Assembly (NCBI GenBank): GCA_947579665.1
Contig: OX388345.1
Span: forward strand, 70,857,454 to 70,921,453
Direction of reading: 5' to 3'
Source of the DNA: Sympetrum striolatum
Lineage: Eukaryota > Arthropoda > Insecta > Odonata > Libellulidae
DNA: 64,000 bases
This document shows, in pieces, positions 35,391-49,692 of the stretch (the first letter of the stretch is position 1; every line of letters begins with the position of its first letter). The position numbers and the translations under genes were made by a program. The notes beneath the pieces are model-generated. The model made no database searches. It was not told where the DNA came from and saw only the letters and a program-made list of their open reading frames with translations.

Positions 35391-38300
35391 TTTGAAAATG
35401 TAAGTTAATGCTTCTAAATGAAGCCTTTCATCAACAGCTTTATAATTCCTTAAAAGAGAATCTGCAATGCTAGAATATAATAAGTTGTTGCAACACTAAA
35501 TAGGTTGGTGAAAGTTGATCTAGATCACAGTGAAAAGATATATTAAGTTTTTATGAAATGGCAGTAAATTCTTGAAAAACCAAAATGAAAATGCCTATAA
35601 GACAACTGATTGACTGGTTTGTAATTCTTGAAGGAATATCTATTGAATTGTCAGTCACAATGAAATTATTAAAGAAATTAATTCACAACTACCAGTATGG
35701 TGAGGTCAATGGACAGAAAATTAGATGTATTATCTGACAATCCTTTCATTTCATGAATGGTAATTGCTTCCATTTGTCACTCCAAGTCCATTGCCAAGAA
35801 AGCTCTTTATTATGCAAACATGTAAGCTTTTTAAAACCTCCCTTCATTCTCATAAAATATCATTCTTTGTTGTCATTTTAATTAGATTTATTAGATGAAG
35901 CAGAGTAGCTGAAGCTTTAATGTTTCATTAAATAGAATAGTTTGTATATTGTAAAGTTGCTCTCTGCTCTCTGAATGCAGTTTTTAAATGTGTAACCTGA
36001 TAGAGATAGGCAATTAGAGGGTAAAATATTTCAATGTAATTGGAACAATGAACTTACTTGCAATCTCTCTCAGGTCCATATGACTATAGCCAATCGATTT
36101 CTGTATACTTCAACTCTCCCCCCTTGAAATTCCTCTTTACAAACTGCCTACTTAAGATATCAACTCATATACATAAATGATCTAAAGTATTTTTAATAGA
36201 TTATGATGAGGCAGAGAAAAGAGGTAGAATAGGATTTAACTGGAGGAATAAGGATTTCAAGGAAAGGTGGAATAGTGAGGGTTTATGGCTATACGAGAAA
36301 ATTGAAAATAGAAAAAACGACCCTGATCAAATGGGATGAGGTAGCAGCAAAAGATGATTGTTAAATGCAAATTAACCAAATTAACAAATTAATTAATTAA
36401 TTAGCCAAATTAACTGCACACAAAAGATCAGAGATGAATACATATATCTGGGAATATCTAATAATAATGACTGATATTGGGTTAATTTATTATAGATTAT
36501 TTGAATGTTCTGTAAGTCTACTTAAGTTCTACTGTAATTATATTTTTCCTTTCAATTGCAAGAAAATCAGATTTATTAATGCTAAAAAATAATCATCATA
36601 ATTTCATGCTCAATTGTATTAAATATTCTTGATCTGAAAATGCTTTTAAGAGCTATGCTTATGCTTAAATTAATGTAAGTATAGTCCATTGGTTTAAGCG
36701 AGTGATTTAGTTCAACTTTGTTCATAAAATGTTTGTTTCCAGAAGGCATTTTTAAGAATGGTGCATATTTCTTTTTGCTTCTTGGTTATAATGCCTTAAA
36801 AATAACAAAAATGACAATTTATGAATGAAATATAACTTAAGCTTAGCAGATGGTATATTTGGAATGGTTGCTGTGAAGTGACAGTGTTTTACAAGATGGA
36901 AAGGAATTTTGATGCCACTAGTTTTAGATTTCAATTAAATTAGATTTATTCTACTTCCTTTAAATTTTAGCAAGATACTAATGCAACGCCAATTTCGGAG
37001 ATGAAACTTTATGTAGCATGGTTTAAAAGTAAATGTATTACTCCGATTACCTAATTTTTAGATACAATCATAAACAGTGAATAATTTTAAGTCAATCAGC
37101 ATGAAATTCAAATTAAAGTTCATTTGTCAAGAGTAATTGTTCAGTCATGGGTCAAATTTTAGGTTGATGCTGCTTTAAACTTTGTTAACAGGCATTCTCA
37201 AACACTTAACACACTGCCCTTGGAAAACAATTGCACAAGATAAAATTTGTGAAAAACCCAAATACTTGTCAAGAAATGAAAATGAATGAACTGAAAATTT
37301 AAACTGAACATACCCTCTGTCTACAAAGTACACTACACAATTTTATTTGTTCGATAATCAAATATTTATTGACTATAACTATGACTTTTGCACAAGTGGA
37401 AAATTTAATGGATGTTTGCGCAATACAAGAAATACTCACTTTCAGTAATATATATGCAATCTTTATGTAAACCGAGGTGATTCATATAATGAGTACAAAA
37501 TTATTTAAACAACTACCACAGCAATAGGGATAATTTTCACTTTCTTTCAAATTAGAACTCCAAGTCTAGAATTAACAGAAATAAATTTCTCTAAATGTGA
37601 TTGGCACTGATAATAGAGAAAGAAAGAGTTACATCTAGTTCCATTACCAACAACTATGTTACATATCACATACATCAGATTGATTTCCTTCTTGTTGAGA
37701 CTAAAATATTCAACAATCATATCAGTAAATTTCAACAAATTACCAGATTTTTAAATAAATGTACACTTTCCACATTTTACGGATATATTACGTAGAATAA
37801 GATCTAATGGCATAAGCTTGGACAGAAAGATATTTTAGGTAGTGAACACAACTCAAAGAAATTGGTTACAAACATTTCCTAATACCCTTCCGTGAAGTTT
37901 GAAATTTTAACAGTAATTTTCAATGTCTTGTGGGAAACCAAAATCTACATCCTTCAAATCAATTATATTTATACCTACAGAAAATTAAATCTCTCTATCA
38001 TTTTTGGAGTACTTTGCTAACTCTGAAACAAATATCAAATTAGCTGCACTTTTTGTCACACCAGTTACTAAAATGAAACAGCAATGGCCAATATCGAGCA
38101 ATATGAAAAAGCACCCACCAAAATTTCAATTTTCCAACTCAAGTAAAAGTGTTTAAAAACAGTAGGAAATACAAATCAAACCCAAACAATTTGAATGATT
38201 TTCCTTTGAAAATAACCCACTTGGTAATTAATCATACATATTCATAAACAGAAAATCTAAATTTTTGACCTTAAGATACTCATGCTGACAAACGTAATCC

Positions 38301-41300
38301 TCCATTAACAATATCTGTACAGACTTATTCAATGATGAAGCAAAAATGCTTGGACGAAGAATCACTTCCGTTGAATTAAGAATATGTTAGATAACCAATT
38401 TTTTATCCCAAAAATTTAGGCATATTTTTGCATGTCTGCATACACATCATTCAGTACATATACACATACATTAAGTTTAATAGCTATGTATATATTTTAT
38501 ATATATGTATATACCAACATATTATATTTAGTCACATTACCTGCAGATATTGGTCCAATATGAGTGTCAAATAGAGAAGCTTTTGTGCCTACAACCAAAG
38601 ATAAATCAAGGGAAAGTACCACATAATCTCATTCTGAATGGAAAACAATTCATCTAGCCATAGCTATTTCTTTTAAGGTTTCAGTCTTCTTAAATGTTAA
38701 GTATAAATTTCCTTTAAAGTCAACTGGTGTTACTTCTGAATGAGCAAAACAGCTCATGTACAATGACATCTGTGCCAAAATTGTCGCCAAGATCAGGGTA
38801 ATTTATAATTTTTGGGTTTAAAACCATAGGCTACAGGAAGTTTTCAATTTCCATAAATTAACAGCAAACACGTACAAAATTAGAGACTGAAATTTTTCTC
38901 AATATCTGAATCCACAGATCTTTATCTTTAAGAAGTTGAAAATAAATCTATATCACTCTACATGAACCTGCGAGTAAACCCTTGTTAATCACAGCAAAAG
39001 TATGCTATAATATATTCTGAAATATGTGATCTTCATTGGAGTTTATAATGTTTGTCAACCAAGACTGGAAGATGACAGGAAAATATTGAGAAGATGAAAA
39101 AAACTGAACAAATGAATATAAATGGATATGCAATCAGTATTGCAAATTTTATTCAATTGATGAAATAACTTATTTTATATGATAAATGAAAAGTTAATCA
39201 CCTAGATATGAAGGACTACTAAAGATGAGACAGTATTAACAAGGGTTTACAATGTCTACAATGTTTTCTACAACATCATTGAACCGAGTACAAAGCAAGA
39301 ATAGGGCATAGGGGAAGAGACAGTTACACCAATCATAGTTAACTCATTTTTAACAATGTTACATTGAAATTGTGTGGCATGAGAGAAACGCATCATCAAT
39401 GTTTCAAGTTCAAATATTTTTATGTATTAGAATAAATAATTTTTGTTACTATGCATGCCTCAGTGGCATACACAAACATTTTTATATATGCATATATTCA
39501 TATATACACAAACAGATACACATTTACACTCAGAATTACACAAACACGCACGCCTCCCATTTGCACGTAATACATTCAGAGTCTAAAAAACTATTTTTGT
39601 TGTGACTTTTGCAATGTTTAATATTTACATTGAATTGACAAAATGATGACAATCTAGCATTATATAGGAATAAACATCCAATATAAACCATCACAAGAGA
39701 GAGATTGTATTTTAAATGTTCTGTGTGTAGTCTATTTCAGAAATATAAAAATTTTTTATTTTTATTTACCTTTCTAATACATTTACTTGAGCAACAGCTT
39801 TCTACGTTTAAAAATAAGATTTTCGATCTGCAGGCAGCCAGGTTATAACATCGTAAAGTTACACTTAAAGTTTTCAGGGACACACAAGTAAGGGGTCTAT
39901 TCCCAATGATTACCTCACCAACTCTCTCACCAACGTCACTTGAACAATGCAGAGAAGCTTCTACGCAGATTAAGTGACAACACCACACCATTCCCAAAAA
40001 AATTTCGACTGATGTAAACGGAAATTCTTAATGGGGTAGAAAGAGAAACAAATGACTCTACAGCTGAATTACTTTACTTGATATGGATTTGTAGCAGCAA
40101 CTTCAATGGTTGACTCTGGGCAGTTAAGTTGCAACAATATGATCTATAGAAGCAGCCACCTGTTTGAGGCTATACACCTCAATGCACTAAGGTTTTTCAT
40201 TTTTTTTAAGTATCACATATTAGTGGTTGATGATGGTACAATGACAATGAACCTGTGCAATGGTGAACAGAAGTGATAAGGCAGATTATTAGGTCAGGAA
40301 GGCAAGGCAGTCAAACGTGTAAAGAATGCACTGAGTTTTGCCTTCCATCGATGATTTCCAGTAGATTCCTTCTACTGTTTTTTATTTATATTTAACTGCT
40401 GCCCCTTCCTCTGGTGTGATAATGTTACTTGTGTCAGTGTGTGTGTAAATGATGTGTGTGTTGCTGTGTTTAGGTATATCTCACTTAATGACATTTGAAT
40501 TTTCCCACTCACTTTGAGGACCGATTTCACAATGTTTACTTTCAAATAGGATTTGTAGACAGAAAGAATGAAGGTTCATAAGGATGCACGGAGAAAAATA
40601 TTACACAAAAAATCTTAGTGTAGTAAAATTTAAAATGTACATTGTTCCAAATTCCTTTGAACACAGGTTTCGTATTAACCCAAATTTTGCACGCGAAGAT
40701 TAAAACTGAACTTTTAATTTAAATAAATGCGGCAATAACTTTTCTTATCCTGAGAATACAAGACTGGAGACACAACTTTGTCTTTATTCCACAAATTATA
40801 AATGACACTGCCAGATTAGAAGAGTTCACATCATCTTCAGGTGCAAACATAAATAAATCCAAACAGTTGAGTCATTTATAAATAGTGGAATGACAAAAAT
40901 GCATTTTCAATTTCGTGATCTTGAGATGGTATTCCACAAAGTCAAGGCCAATGCAATTGATTTGATTACCCTCTTGATTTCATCAATGGTTGCCATCTAG
41001 GTTTTGATTTTCAAAGACTAATAATGTTTTGGTTATTGACTTAGCAGCAATATTCAGAATTTTCAGCATCCTGAAAATTGCAGCTGAATTAACAGCTGAG
41101 CAGCATTAAAAACCAAAATTGGAAGAAAACCACAGAGGATTTCCTCATCACATTTATTATCACTTACTACTTCAAAGCCCAAGATCTCCTGAATGTTAGC
41201 TGCTGCATTGCAATTAAGCTGAAAAAATATAGAAATTTTATGTTCTCACAAAGATAAGTTCAACATAAAATATAACTGGGAAGGAATAAAAACAGAATTT

Positions 41301-43660
41301 GGCAAAAATGTACATCACACAATGAGAATACCTCTCTGAACTAGCCATTTCACAATACCAGACAACACATTACAATACCTAACACCCTATCATTAAGCAA
41401 GATATGCCAATTAGGTGGTTGTGTTTCTTTTTCATTATCGTGTAGCATGATGTGCCAGTCATACCAACCATTAGGCTGCAGGCTTACCAATTCTCCAAGG
41501 TCAGAACTTTTCAGGACTACCATTTACAGCTTTTGGGAGGCCAAGATCTCTTTTCAGTTCTCTAGGCCTTTCATCGTCTCAAGGCAGTGAATTCATGGCG
41601 AGGAATAAAAAATCTTGTGCCTTCCTTTCAAATACCTCACTTTCGCTTTAATTTTCCTCAATATCCAACATCTAAGCAGGCTCTCATGAGTGATTCAATC
41701 ACAAGTAAACAATTATGCTAAAGTCATCTACCATTTTATTTGTCATATAAATTCATTAAAAAAAGAATAAACCTCCTAACTGCTCCAAACTACATAACAT
41801 AGCATTATCAAAGACAGAAACCAAACTGGTAACAGCATTAAAACTCAATCCAAATTTTGTAAGAAAAATAAAAAGATCAAACACAAGGAACACAAAGACT
41901 GCATGCAGGAAAAAACATAAGATTGTCACAGAGGTAGACATGACCCATCGTTTCGGAATAAATTTCTAGAGACTAAATTTTCCGAGTGCTAAAAAAATTT
42001 AAGGTCACTCAAGTTCAAAATAGATCAAAACAAGAAAGTTAATCGTTCTTACATAAAACAAAAATAAGGACAAAAGCATTCTTTTTAGCTTTGAGACAGC
42101 TTAGTGTAAAAAAATTGATGCACAGATTGAAAGACTAGAACAAGTTTCAATTTAATGTCCCCAATGTACCAGCAAGGACACACCTATTAACTTTTCACTT
42201 CATATGCATCTGCACGAGTAGAAGTTTTGGGTGATGAGGTATATATCACTTCTCGATAGACATTCATAATTTTATAGCAATCCTCACCACCTTAATCCCT
42301 CCCAAACATCAGGTATCCCACTTCCTTGGACATTAGGAAACTAGAGTAAATGCCATACATTAGCCTGAAGGCCAAGCAAAGAATTTTTTAAAACCCCAAT
42401 GAAAAGCATACTCAAAATAAATAAACTCTAGGAAAGGGCTAAAAGCACAGACCCAGGGAATCTTTTTTCTACTTCTTGTGAGTGCTTCCTGCTTGCATAC
42501 AGACCTTCAGCAAAACACTTATTGAAGGGCCACACCATCTTTGGCCCCTCAAACCTTTTTTGCAACAAATAAAGCAAGAGAAGTGTTCTACACCTCCCAC
42601 ACACCCATGTTTCTTTTATGCCAATGTCTACTCAAACATCGGTCCATAAAAAAAGCACACCCAGAGCAAAATAAAAATCACAGGTCCCAAACCAAGATGG
42701 TTTCTGGTCATCCTAGTAGTGCCCACAGCTCTAACACATTCCCCTCCTTGAAAAACTGTTGCGAGAGAAAAAATATTCCTTCTTCTCCTAAGGCTCTTCT
42801 TTTTATAAATTTTTTCAGTGGCAGTGGAGAGTAGTCCTTCCCTCTGCAAAAAAAATGTTGCTACGAAAACAGACAGCGCTGGATCCTCCATCTACCTACC
42901 ACATTGTCACAGAGGAATTTGGGATACCAAGCATAAAAATAAGTATGATGATATACCTTTTTTAAGTAAACAAGGCCTGCAGCACAAAGCCTGTGAGCAC
43001 TACAACTTGGCCAAATATTGGACGAGGCACAAAGGACAAAGAGCAACCACATTGCTTCGAAAATGTCCGTCCCAACTCATACATGCCTCAGCAGTCACTC
43101 TGTAAACCAGCTAACCTGATATCCAAGCCATTATGAGACCACATCACATCTAAAATCATTTCCAGTCTAACGAATAAACCAACGTTACATCCTCCGTCTG
43201 CTAAAAACGTCAGCTTTATCAGCACTTTTTGCTTCAGGACTTCTTTTTTTTAACATTTTTGAGGCACAAAATCAGTGACACAACTGGGATTTACTTGGGA
43301 TCATATCATCAGACATGCAGCAACAAAGAAGGGACCAAGATACCTATTTATAACACAAGCGTGGCATGCCTGACAGGCTAGAATTCCTTCATCCCCACTC
43401 TTTACCTCCCTACTGAAACAAGCACACTGTGATCTCAAATTGGACAATGCCAGCCATCTTTCATACTCCCCCATTCTCCATTAGCTTCACCAGCTAGGAG
43501 ACTCTAGTTCCATGGGGGCCCTGGCACGTGGCAGTGTCGTAAGGAGCAGGCGGAAAGAAAATTAGTGAGAGAGGTGGTGGCAGCAGCAGCACAGGGTGGC
43601 ACATCAGGTGTGGGGAGGATCGGGGGGGCGGGGCTGACGCCACCGCCACCCCCACTCCCA

Positions 43661-43750
43661 TCAGTCCCAGCCGTTCTCCTTGATCATGTGAGCCAACTCT
43701 ATGATGTATTTCCCTTCCTTGTACTTCTGACTGGACTCAAAAGCATGTTC
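43661..43750 (-). CDS. Ypel: Yippee-like coding exon 4 and stop
   Basis: Acceptor TTCTTTTGCTCAG; encodes [20 protein letters not shown] then HMIKENGWD and a TGA stop (43663-43661). The C-terminal GWD is typical of the YPEL1-4 group. Confidence 0.97.
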   Translation of the reverse strand, partial: EHAFESSQKYKEGKYIIELAHMIKENGWD

Positions 43751-46700
43751 CTGAGCAAAAGAAAAATTTCAAAAAAATCAGAACTTGTATAGGCACACGA
43801 CTGTGAACAAACAAAAACATTCATAATCATGACTGTAAATGTAGGACTCAGCTCTGAGGCTGGTCTAAACCTCATCCTTTCCTCATAATCTACCAATAGT
43901 TGTAGGAAAGTAATTTGGTTTTCTAGGCTACATGGAGTAATGTAGTTAGCCCTTCTTTTCCTCACTGAACTATAATGATAGTATAAAAAGTCTGACATTT
44001 ATCCAAGGACCAATTTTAGCTGAAATTGGCAGCATGCTACACATTTCTTATTCGTAAGAACCATTACTAATTTGACCACTTCTAAGGATATCAAGCTTTC
44101 ACATAAGATAGACATAATATTGATAATGAGAGCCTAGACTTAATGGTATTAAATGAGAAACACAGAGAATAAACTTATGAAGATTTATAACATAAAATAA
44201 ATCATTATAATTAAAATTATAGTATAAATATATTAATCTTCATAAGTTTACTCTCTGTGTTCAAGATGACATAGATGAATGCAGGTCAAGCAGTTTATGC
44301 TTAAATTTGTGAATTCCTGCTAAATAATACCCAAGATTATTGAAATTATAATCACTAGGTTTGAAATACAAACTGTGATGTCCATATACATATATCAAAC
44401 TCACATACATATCAACCACTCCAAAGTTTCAGTTGATAATTCCATATTTTTGATTCTCTAGTATAAATAGAAAATATGTTTTCCAAGACAATTAAAGAAA
44501 TTTATGGTAAATTTGGTGGATTGACATCAATTACAATTTGTGGGTCTCTTGTGCAGGGAAATTTTCAGGTGACGACACCTTACAGAGGGATGATTTAACA
44601 TTTTTTACCAACACCTCAGCATACTCCAAGTTAAAATATGTATGCATGAGTCAAGATGTGTATGAAATTATGGCAACACATTTTGCAAGCTGCCTTTCCT
44701 TAGAAGTAGGCCAAATTCCATTTTTACTCATAGGTAATCCTTTCATTTAAACTCCAAGAACTGTAGAATATGATATCACATGTTAAGGTGATTATTGATT
44801 GAAATGCAGACAAAGTTCTTGCAATACAGTGAACTAGATTTTTACGCTGACATTTTGGTTAGTGGTTACCCATAAATATATAAATATAAATAATTTTTTC
44901 ACAGTACATCCTGCACATTTTGCAACTAATGTGCGACAATAAATAAATTAATATAAAAAGAGAGAAAACATATGGGATTTGGTTTATCTGATGGAGGCAC
45001 TAATATAAAATGAAGTGCTTTTCTTTCAGTTCTTTGGACAACTTCCACACTAACTAAAATTACCGATCACGAACAGTATTGTGTATCATCTTGAACATTA
45101 GAATAGTAAAAACATACACATTGAGAGCTCAAACTGATGAGACTAGTATGGAAATTTTATTTCTGGTGTTGGTTTTCAATACATGGATTTACTTTATAAT
45201 ATTGTTTATCATTTGAAAGAAAGGAATTATTCACAAGGCCTCTTATAAATGTTTACAGATTTATTTAGATAATAAGAATGCCTTTGCTTGAGCTTTGTTT
45301 TTATAGTCTTCCTTTGAAAGAATTTGTTAAGCATTATACACTCACCTAACACAGTTTTATTTACACAATCATTCCCTAATTTAAGAACAACTGTTTGAAA
45401 TGAATCAATTCATTAAGAAAGCTATAACAGCAAATGGTTTTAACTCAACAGCAATGGCTGCTAAAAATAGCTGATTACGCAAATTGTGTAGATTTGAAAG
45501 TTGGTCCTCCATAGTATACTGAATATAATTGGGTAAAGGGATCATTCTCACCAAAAATAACTTCATATATGCTTAGAGGGGATAGTAATGTCATCCAATC
45601 AAGTAAACAACTTAAAAATTTTCATTAAATACTTCTCAACCATTTTTGAAAATAGTTTAAAACATGAAACTACATCTATTGTTTTAACATTTTATCATTC
45701 CCAAGGGGCCATATATCCCAAGAGACTTGCTTGTTTATTGATCAAATGTTTGGGATTACTCAATTTTTCTAAGTACTTGTGATTGGCAATGGAGGCAGAA
45801 TTACCAGCTAAGAATAACTTAAATAGAATGTAAAATGGGTTGTGTTTAAAATGAACTATAACAATATTATTTTAAGCTCTGTAATATCTGTAAGGAAAGT
45901 TTTTAGAGGCTTCAGAAAAGATAAGAAAAGCAAAACACCACCATTTTCAAAATAAATATTCAGCTTTTTACTAGTCAAAAATGATGAGTAGGTGTATCTT
46001 ATTTGGAAAGTCTTGAGACCGAGTCAAATAAGTTTCTGCCCCAAATCTACATGAATATTGCAGAAAGGACAACTCCAACACTGCTCTACTTTACTATTGA
46101 TTTAATTACATTTCCAATCATTTTGAATGATTTTATCGATGCTTCTGATTATTCAAGTTGCCCTCAGCACATTTTAAATTGAGTAGTCGAGACCGCACAG
46201 TGAATTGGATATTGAAAATCATCATAAACATGACACAACTACCTTAAAGCTACAATGAAGAAATTGTGACTTACATATTTCCAGCCTAAGGTGGTTTTGC
46301 AGCATTCACAGTATATATCAGCCACTGCATGGAGGCCAGTCAGTAAAACCCGCTCTTCTGCAGGCCCACATCCAACATTCACTCTGCACAGGGAAACAAT
46401 ATGATCAAGATCTTCTCTCTCAATACTGTGATAAGTCTAATATTTTCACAAATAACTAATTAACTAGTTTCCTTTCTGACAGTTAGGCAACTAATCTCTG
46501 AACACCATATATAATTAACTACTAATCAAATTGAATTAGTATTTGAATAAATAAAATATTTCTCAAAGCTATGAATCTTCACCTTGAATCCAATACAATA
46601 GTTTGAAATTGATAATGCTATTTTAAAGATCTTTAACAATCTTCCACAGTTTACTAATAACTACTTCCCATGAAATATAAGCTACACTTTTATTCTAAAA

Positions 46701-49692
46701 TTTGACATTTATTTCCAAGCTATCCACACAAAATGTATCCTTGAAGATTCATCATTGATAAATTCCTTTAATATTTGAGCAAAGAAATCTCCATACACAC
46801 CATCGCTGTTAGAGATGATTTTACATTTTGTAGGCTAATAAAAAGACATAGCTTAAATGCATATCAAACACACAGAGAAAAGGAGCCAATATCACAGTTA
46901 CTTTATGCACAATTCAGAGTATTTATGGTCTCACTCACAACTTACTTCTTGTGGTGTAGACAAGATAATTTAAGCAACATGGGAACAAGATAAACATTAG
47001 TTTTAACCACCATATCAACAGTATGCTCATTTAATGATATTCACTAAACTAAGATGCTAAGAGTTTACACAAGCTTTCAAGACTTAACATATTAACTACA
47101 GAAAATATTTCAAACTTATTATCTGTTTGATTCTTACTTGCAAGGTCATAAAGCAGGTTAAATTATCATATATACTCATTTTGTGTTCCTCTTCTCGTTT
47201 GGTAGATTATAAAGGATGTGTGGGATATATGATCAAAACATAAGTAATCATTATTTAAATTTTTATAATGAATCCAGATCAAATAAAACATTCTCATGAA
47301 AATTAACAGAGTCAAATGAAAATGTTTACAATAGTTAGTGGTACTTACACAGAGTTAAATAGATATGCCCTGCCCTGGCTCCCCTGGAATGACTGCAATT
47401 CAAATAAAACCAGATGAGAAAAATGAACCACCAGAAGTTGATGATAAATAGTTTATCAGTTAGGCTTTATAAGAACAGCAATTTACCCAAAGCAATTCCT
47501 ATATGCACTCACAATGGAAATGATTTTTACCTGGTAAATGAATTAAGTAAGGAATAAAACCACATAGACAGTAAATTTGGATTTGCTCATTTCCTTAGCT
47601 TTCATAATTCAATAAAATGGTAGTTAAAGTAATCGTATAAAAGGCACACCCAATAAAATTATCCATTGACTGGCAGAGGCATACAATGATAGAACATTTT
47701 ACATTGGAACATGAAAGAATAAAGAACTGAAAAATCTGCTGAAGAAATATATTGGAAGGAACAGCACATTCAAAAACACACACACAACTAATGCAACAAC
47801 ACAAAATAGCAAAAATCAATGTCCATTATTTCATGGGAAATCATATAAGCATATATTACAAAGAAAGAGAAGCTGCTTATGAAGAATAAACTATACATGT
47901 GAAAGAATAGCAAGCTGAAGTTAACCCTTATAATTTTGCTTCTCATCTTTTCAAAGAGCACATACATTTAATTCATGAACTGCTTATTAGATTAGTTGTA
48001 ACAGCTTTCTCCAAGGCATTTTAAAATAATTATATAGATCTTAATCTTGAATGATTACTTGAAAAAAGAGTTTTCTACATCTCACGTAAAAAATTTTGTA
48101 AACTTAGTACTTAAAGCAGTAATCAGAAAAAATGTATCTTTACCTGGATGCTATTCCATTCTAGACAAACATCTAGCACTTTTCCAACAATATCCACATA
48201 TTATTCAATACATCAGATATTATGAACTATCTATCACACGCTAAACAGAACGAAAGAATAATCTACAGAAAAGTAAAGATTTAATCCCTTCAGTGCAGAT
48301 GTCACTCATAAGTGATGCTGCGTGTGCAAGCGAAGGGTGAGTGACTATCATGAGTGAAGGAGTTTTTCTCTCTTTCAACAGAAGCTGGAAGGGACTTGTA
48401 AGCCTCCGTGGCCATTCTTATTTCATCAACTCACTGTTTATTATGAGTTAGCAGGGAAATTTAGCCCCTATGTAGATACAAAGTGAATCTGTTGAAAGTA
48501 TCAGAACATAATTTTGAAGACTTACATTATGTCCTTAAGACAAGCATATCAATTCTATATCTTCACATCGATGAGTAGGTTAGCATTAGTTAAAATTTCA
48601 AAGCATAACCAAAATCAAGGGAAAATAATGGGGGATCCTACCATTCATACAAATCACAAATATGAGAACTCAAAGAAAGTAAGTGTAAAGATTCTGGAAA
48701 ATATTCTGGTTCACTTTAACACACCATCAACATCTCAAGATATTGATTTATGTGGATGGTTATATTAAAGAGAAAAATACTCAGTTAACATAGAATAATT
48801 TATGACAGGTGAGAAAGAAAATATGATATCAAAGTCTGACAATTAAATGTATTGTATACCTTTGAGGTAAACTGGGAAAAATCAATTAGCATTTCTGATA
48901 ACCAGAATCAAAAGCGATATTTTTATTCTTTCATTTTATGATGACTGCAAATATAAAGATATAAAAAGCATATTTCATTTCAGTAGTCAACTTATGACAA
49001 AGAACTCAAACCAGTAATTTTGTCAAATGTATGCAACAAAACTATTCTCACCCAATTCTCATATAAAGTAAGATTATAATAATTGTAAATATGAAGATGG
49101 CATTAGGATGCCAAAATTTATCTTTCACTTTTTCACAATTTAAGAGGAATCCGTAGTGTTTCACAAACACAAACATCGCCAAAATTAACTCAAATACCAC
49201 CGATTTGAATAATCCAAATGAACAACAGGGGTTGTGACGTATGCAGAAACACAAAAGATAATTTGGCTGCTAATAAATTTTAAACTAAATCTTTCAGCAT
49301 AGAAATGCTGCCAATGACGGAAACATATTAATATCTCAAAATTATGGAATATTGAAACATCATGGATTATATAGCAGAAACACTTCTAAAATTAAAAAAA
49401 AGACACTGAACCAAAACAGGAGATTTACCTCTCCATTGAAAATTATCTCCGTTACAATTCAAATTTATTACACTAAATCCCTTTAGATCATTCCATAAAA
49501 CTGGAAGAATAAATCAACAGGAATCTATGACACTTATAGCAAGAAGCTAGCACAAAACAGAGCCTCATCTCTCTTAAAGACCCCACTCACTTTGGAGATG
49601 AGTTCATCGTGGTTGGCGAGATGTGCCCGACAGTGAATGCAGGAGTAAGTGCGATGGCAGGCTGGGAGGTAAGCCTGGAAGGTTTTCACCAT
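43661..49692 (-). CDS. Ypel: Yippee-like zinc-binding protein (YPEL2/3 class), complete, 4 coding exons
   Basis: On the - strand, 49692-49591, 47392-47349, 46383-46275 and 43750-43661 join into a 114-residue protein, [20 protein letters not shown] ... [12 protein letters not shown]. All junctions are GT-AG and in phase. It is a single Yippee domain: Cys18-X2-Cys21 and Cys74-X2-Cys77, separated by the family's 52 residues, bind zinc, and the core motifs [27 protein letters not shown] and [19 protein letters not shown] are intact. Length fits the ~114-120 residues of YPEL1-4-type proteins; the sequence is much closer to those than to the YPEL5/Drosophila yippee branch. Family members are small nuclear/centrosomal proteins linked to cell-cycle exit and, for YPEL5, the CTLH ubiquitin ligase; the exact job of this class is unsettled. 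The start is the only in-frame ATG in its exon. Confidence 0.97.
43751..46274 (-). other. Ypel: Yippee-like intron 3
   Basis: 2.5 kb, GTAAGT to CTCAG. AT-rich; contains the palindromic element at 44160-44261 and no other supported feature. Confidence 0.9.
44160..44261. mobile_element. Small palindromic MITE-like element in a Yippee-like intron
   Basis: Inverted arms of ~26 bp (ACACAGAGAATAAACTTATG on the left; its complement with one difference on the right) enclose ~50 bp of AT-rich sequence. It lies in the 43751-46274 intron. No clear target duplication, so family assignment is open. Confidence 0.6.
46275..46383 (-). CDS. Ypel: Yippee-like coding exon 3
   Basis: 109 bases, acceptor TTTCCCTGTGCAG and donor TAT|GTAAGT. 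Completes the split Val codon and encodes [20 protein letters not shown] then [15 protein letters not shown], including the second zinc pair Cys74/Cys77. Exit phase 0. Confidence 0.97.
46384..47348 (-). other. Ypel: Yippee-like intron 2
   Basis: 0.97 kb, GTAAGT to GTGCAG. AT-rich, nothing else seen. Confidence 0.9.
47349..47392 (-). CDS. Ypel: Yippee-like coding exon 2
   Basis: A 44-base exon, acceptor TTTGAATTGCAG and donor GT|GTAAGT, encoding [14 protein letters not shown] plus two bases of a Val codon. It matches the invariant Yippee sequence and is too short to appear as an ORF. Exit phase 2. Confidence 0.97.
47393..49590 (-). other. Ypel: Yippee-like intron 1 (between coding exons)
   Basis: 2.2 kb, GTGAGT to TTGCAG. 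AT-rich. A patch at about 48290-48370 starting CCCTTCAGTGCAGATG has a piggyBac-like look but no second end. Confidence 0.9.
49591..49692 (-). CDS. Ypel: Yippee-like coding exon 1
   Basis: 34 codons from ATG (49692-49690) to AAA, donor AAA|GTGAGT. Encodes [20 protein letters not shown] and on to HDELISK, with the first zinc pair Cys18/Cys21. The frame stays open upstream for ~160 codons but has no ATG there, which fixes this start. Exit phase 0. Confidence 0.97.

Noticed and set aside
41060..41222. Acceptor-bounded - strand open segment (LNCNAAANIQEILGF...)
   Set aside because: About 50 codons, no recognised family, lies in the expected Yippee-like 3' region, and no upstream coding exon to join was found.
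48290..48370. piggyBac-like terminus CCCTTCAGTGCAGATG
   Set aside because: No exact TTAA at the boundary and no second terminus found.
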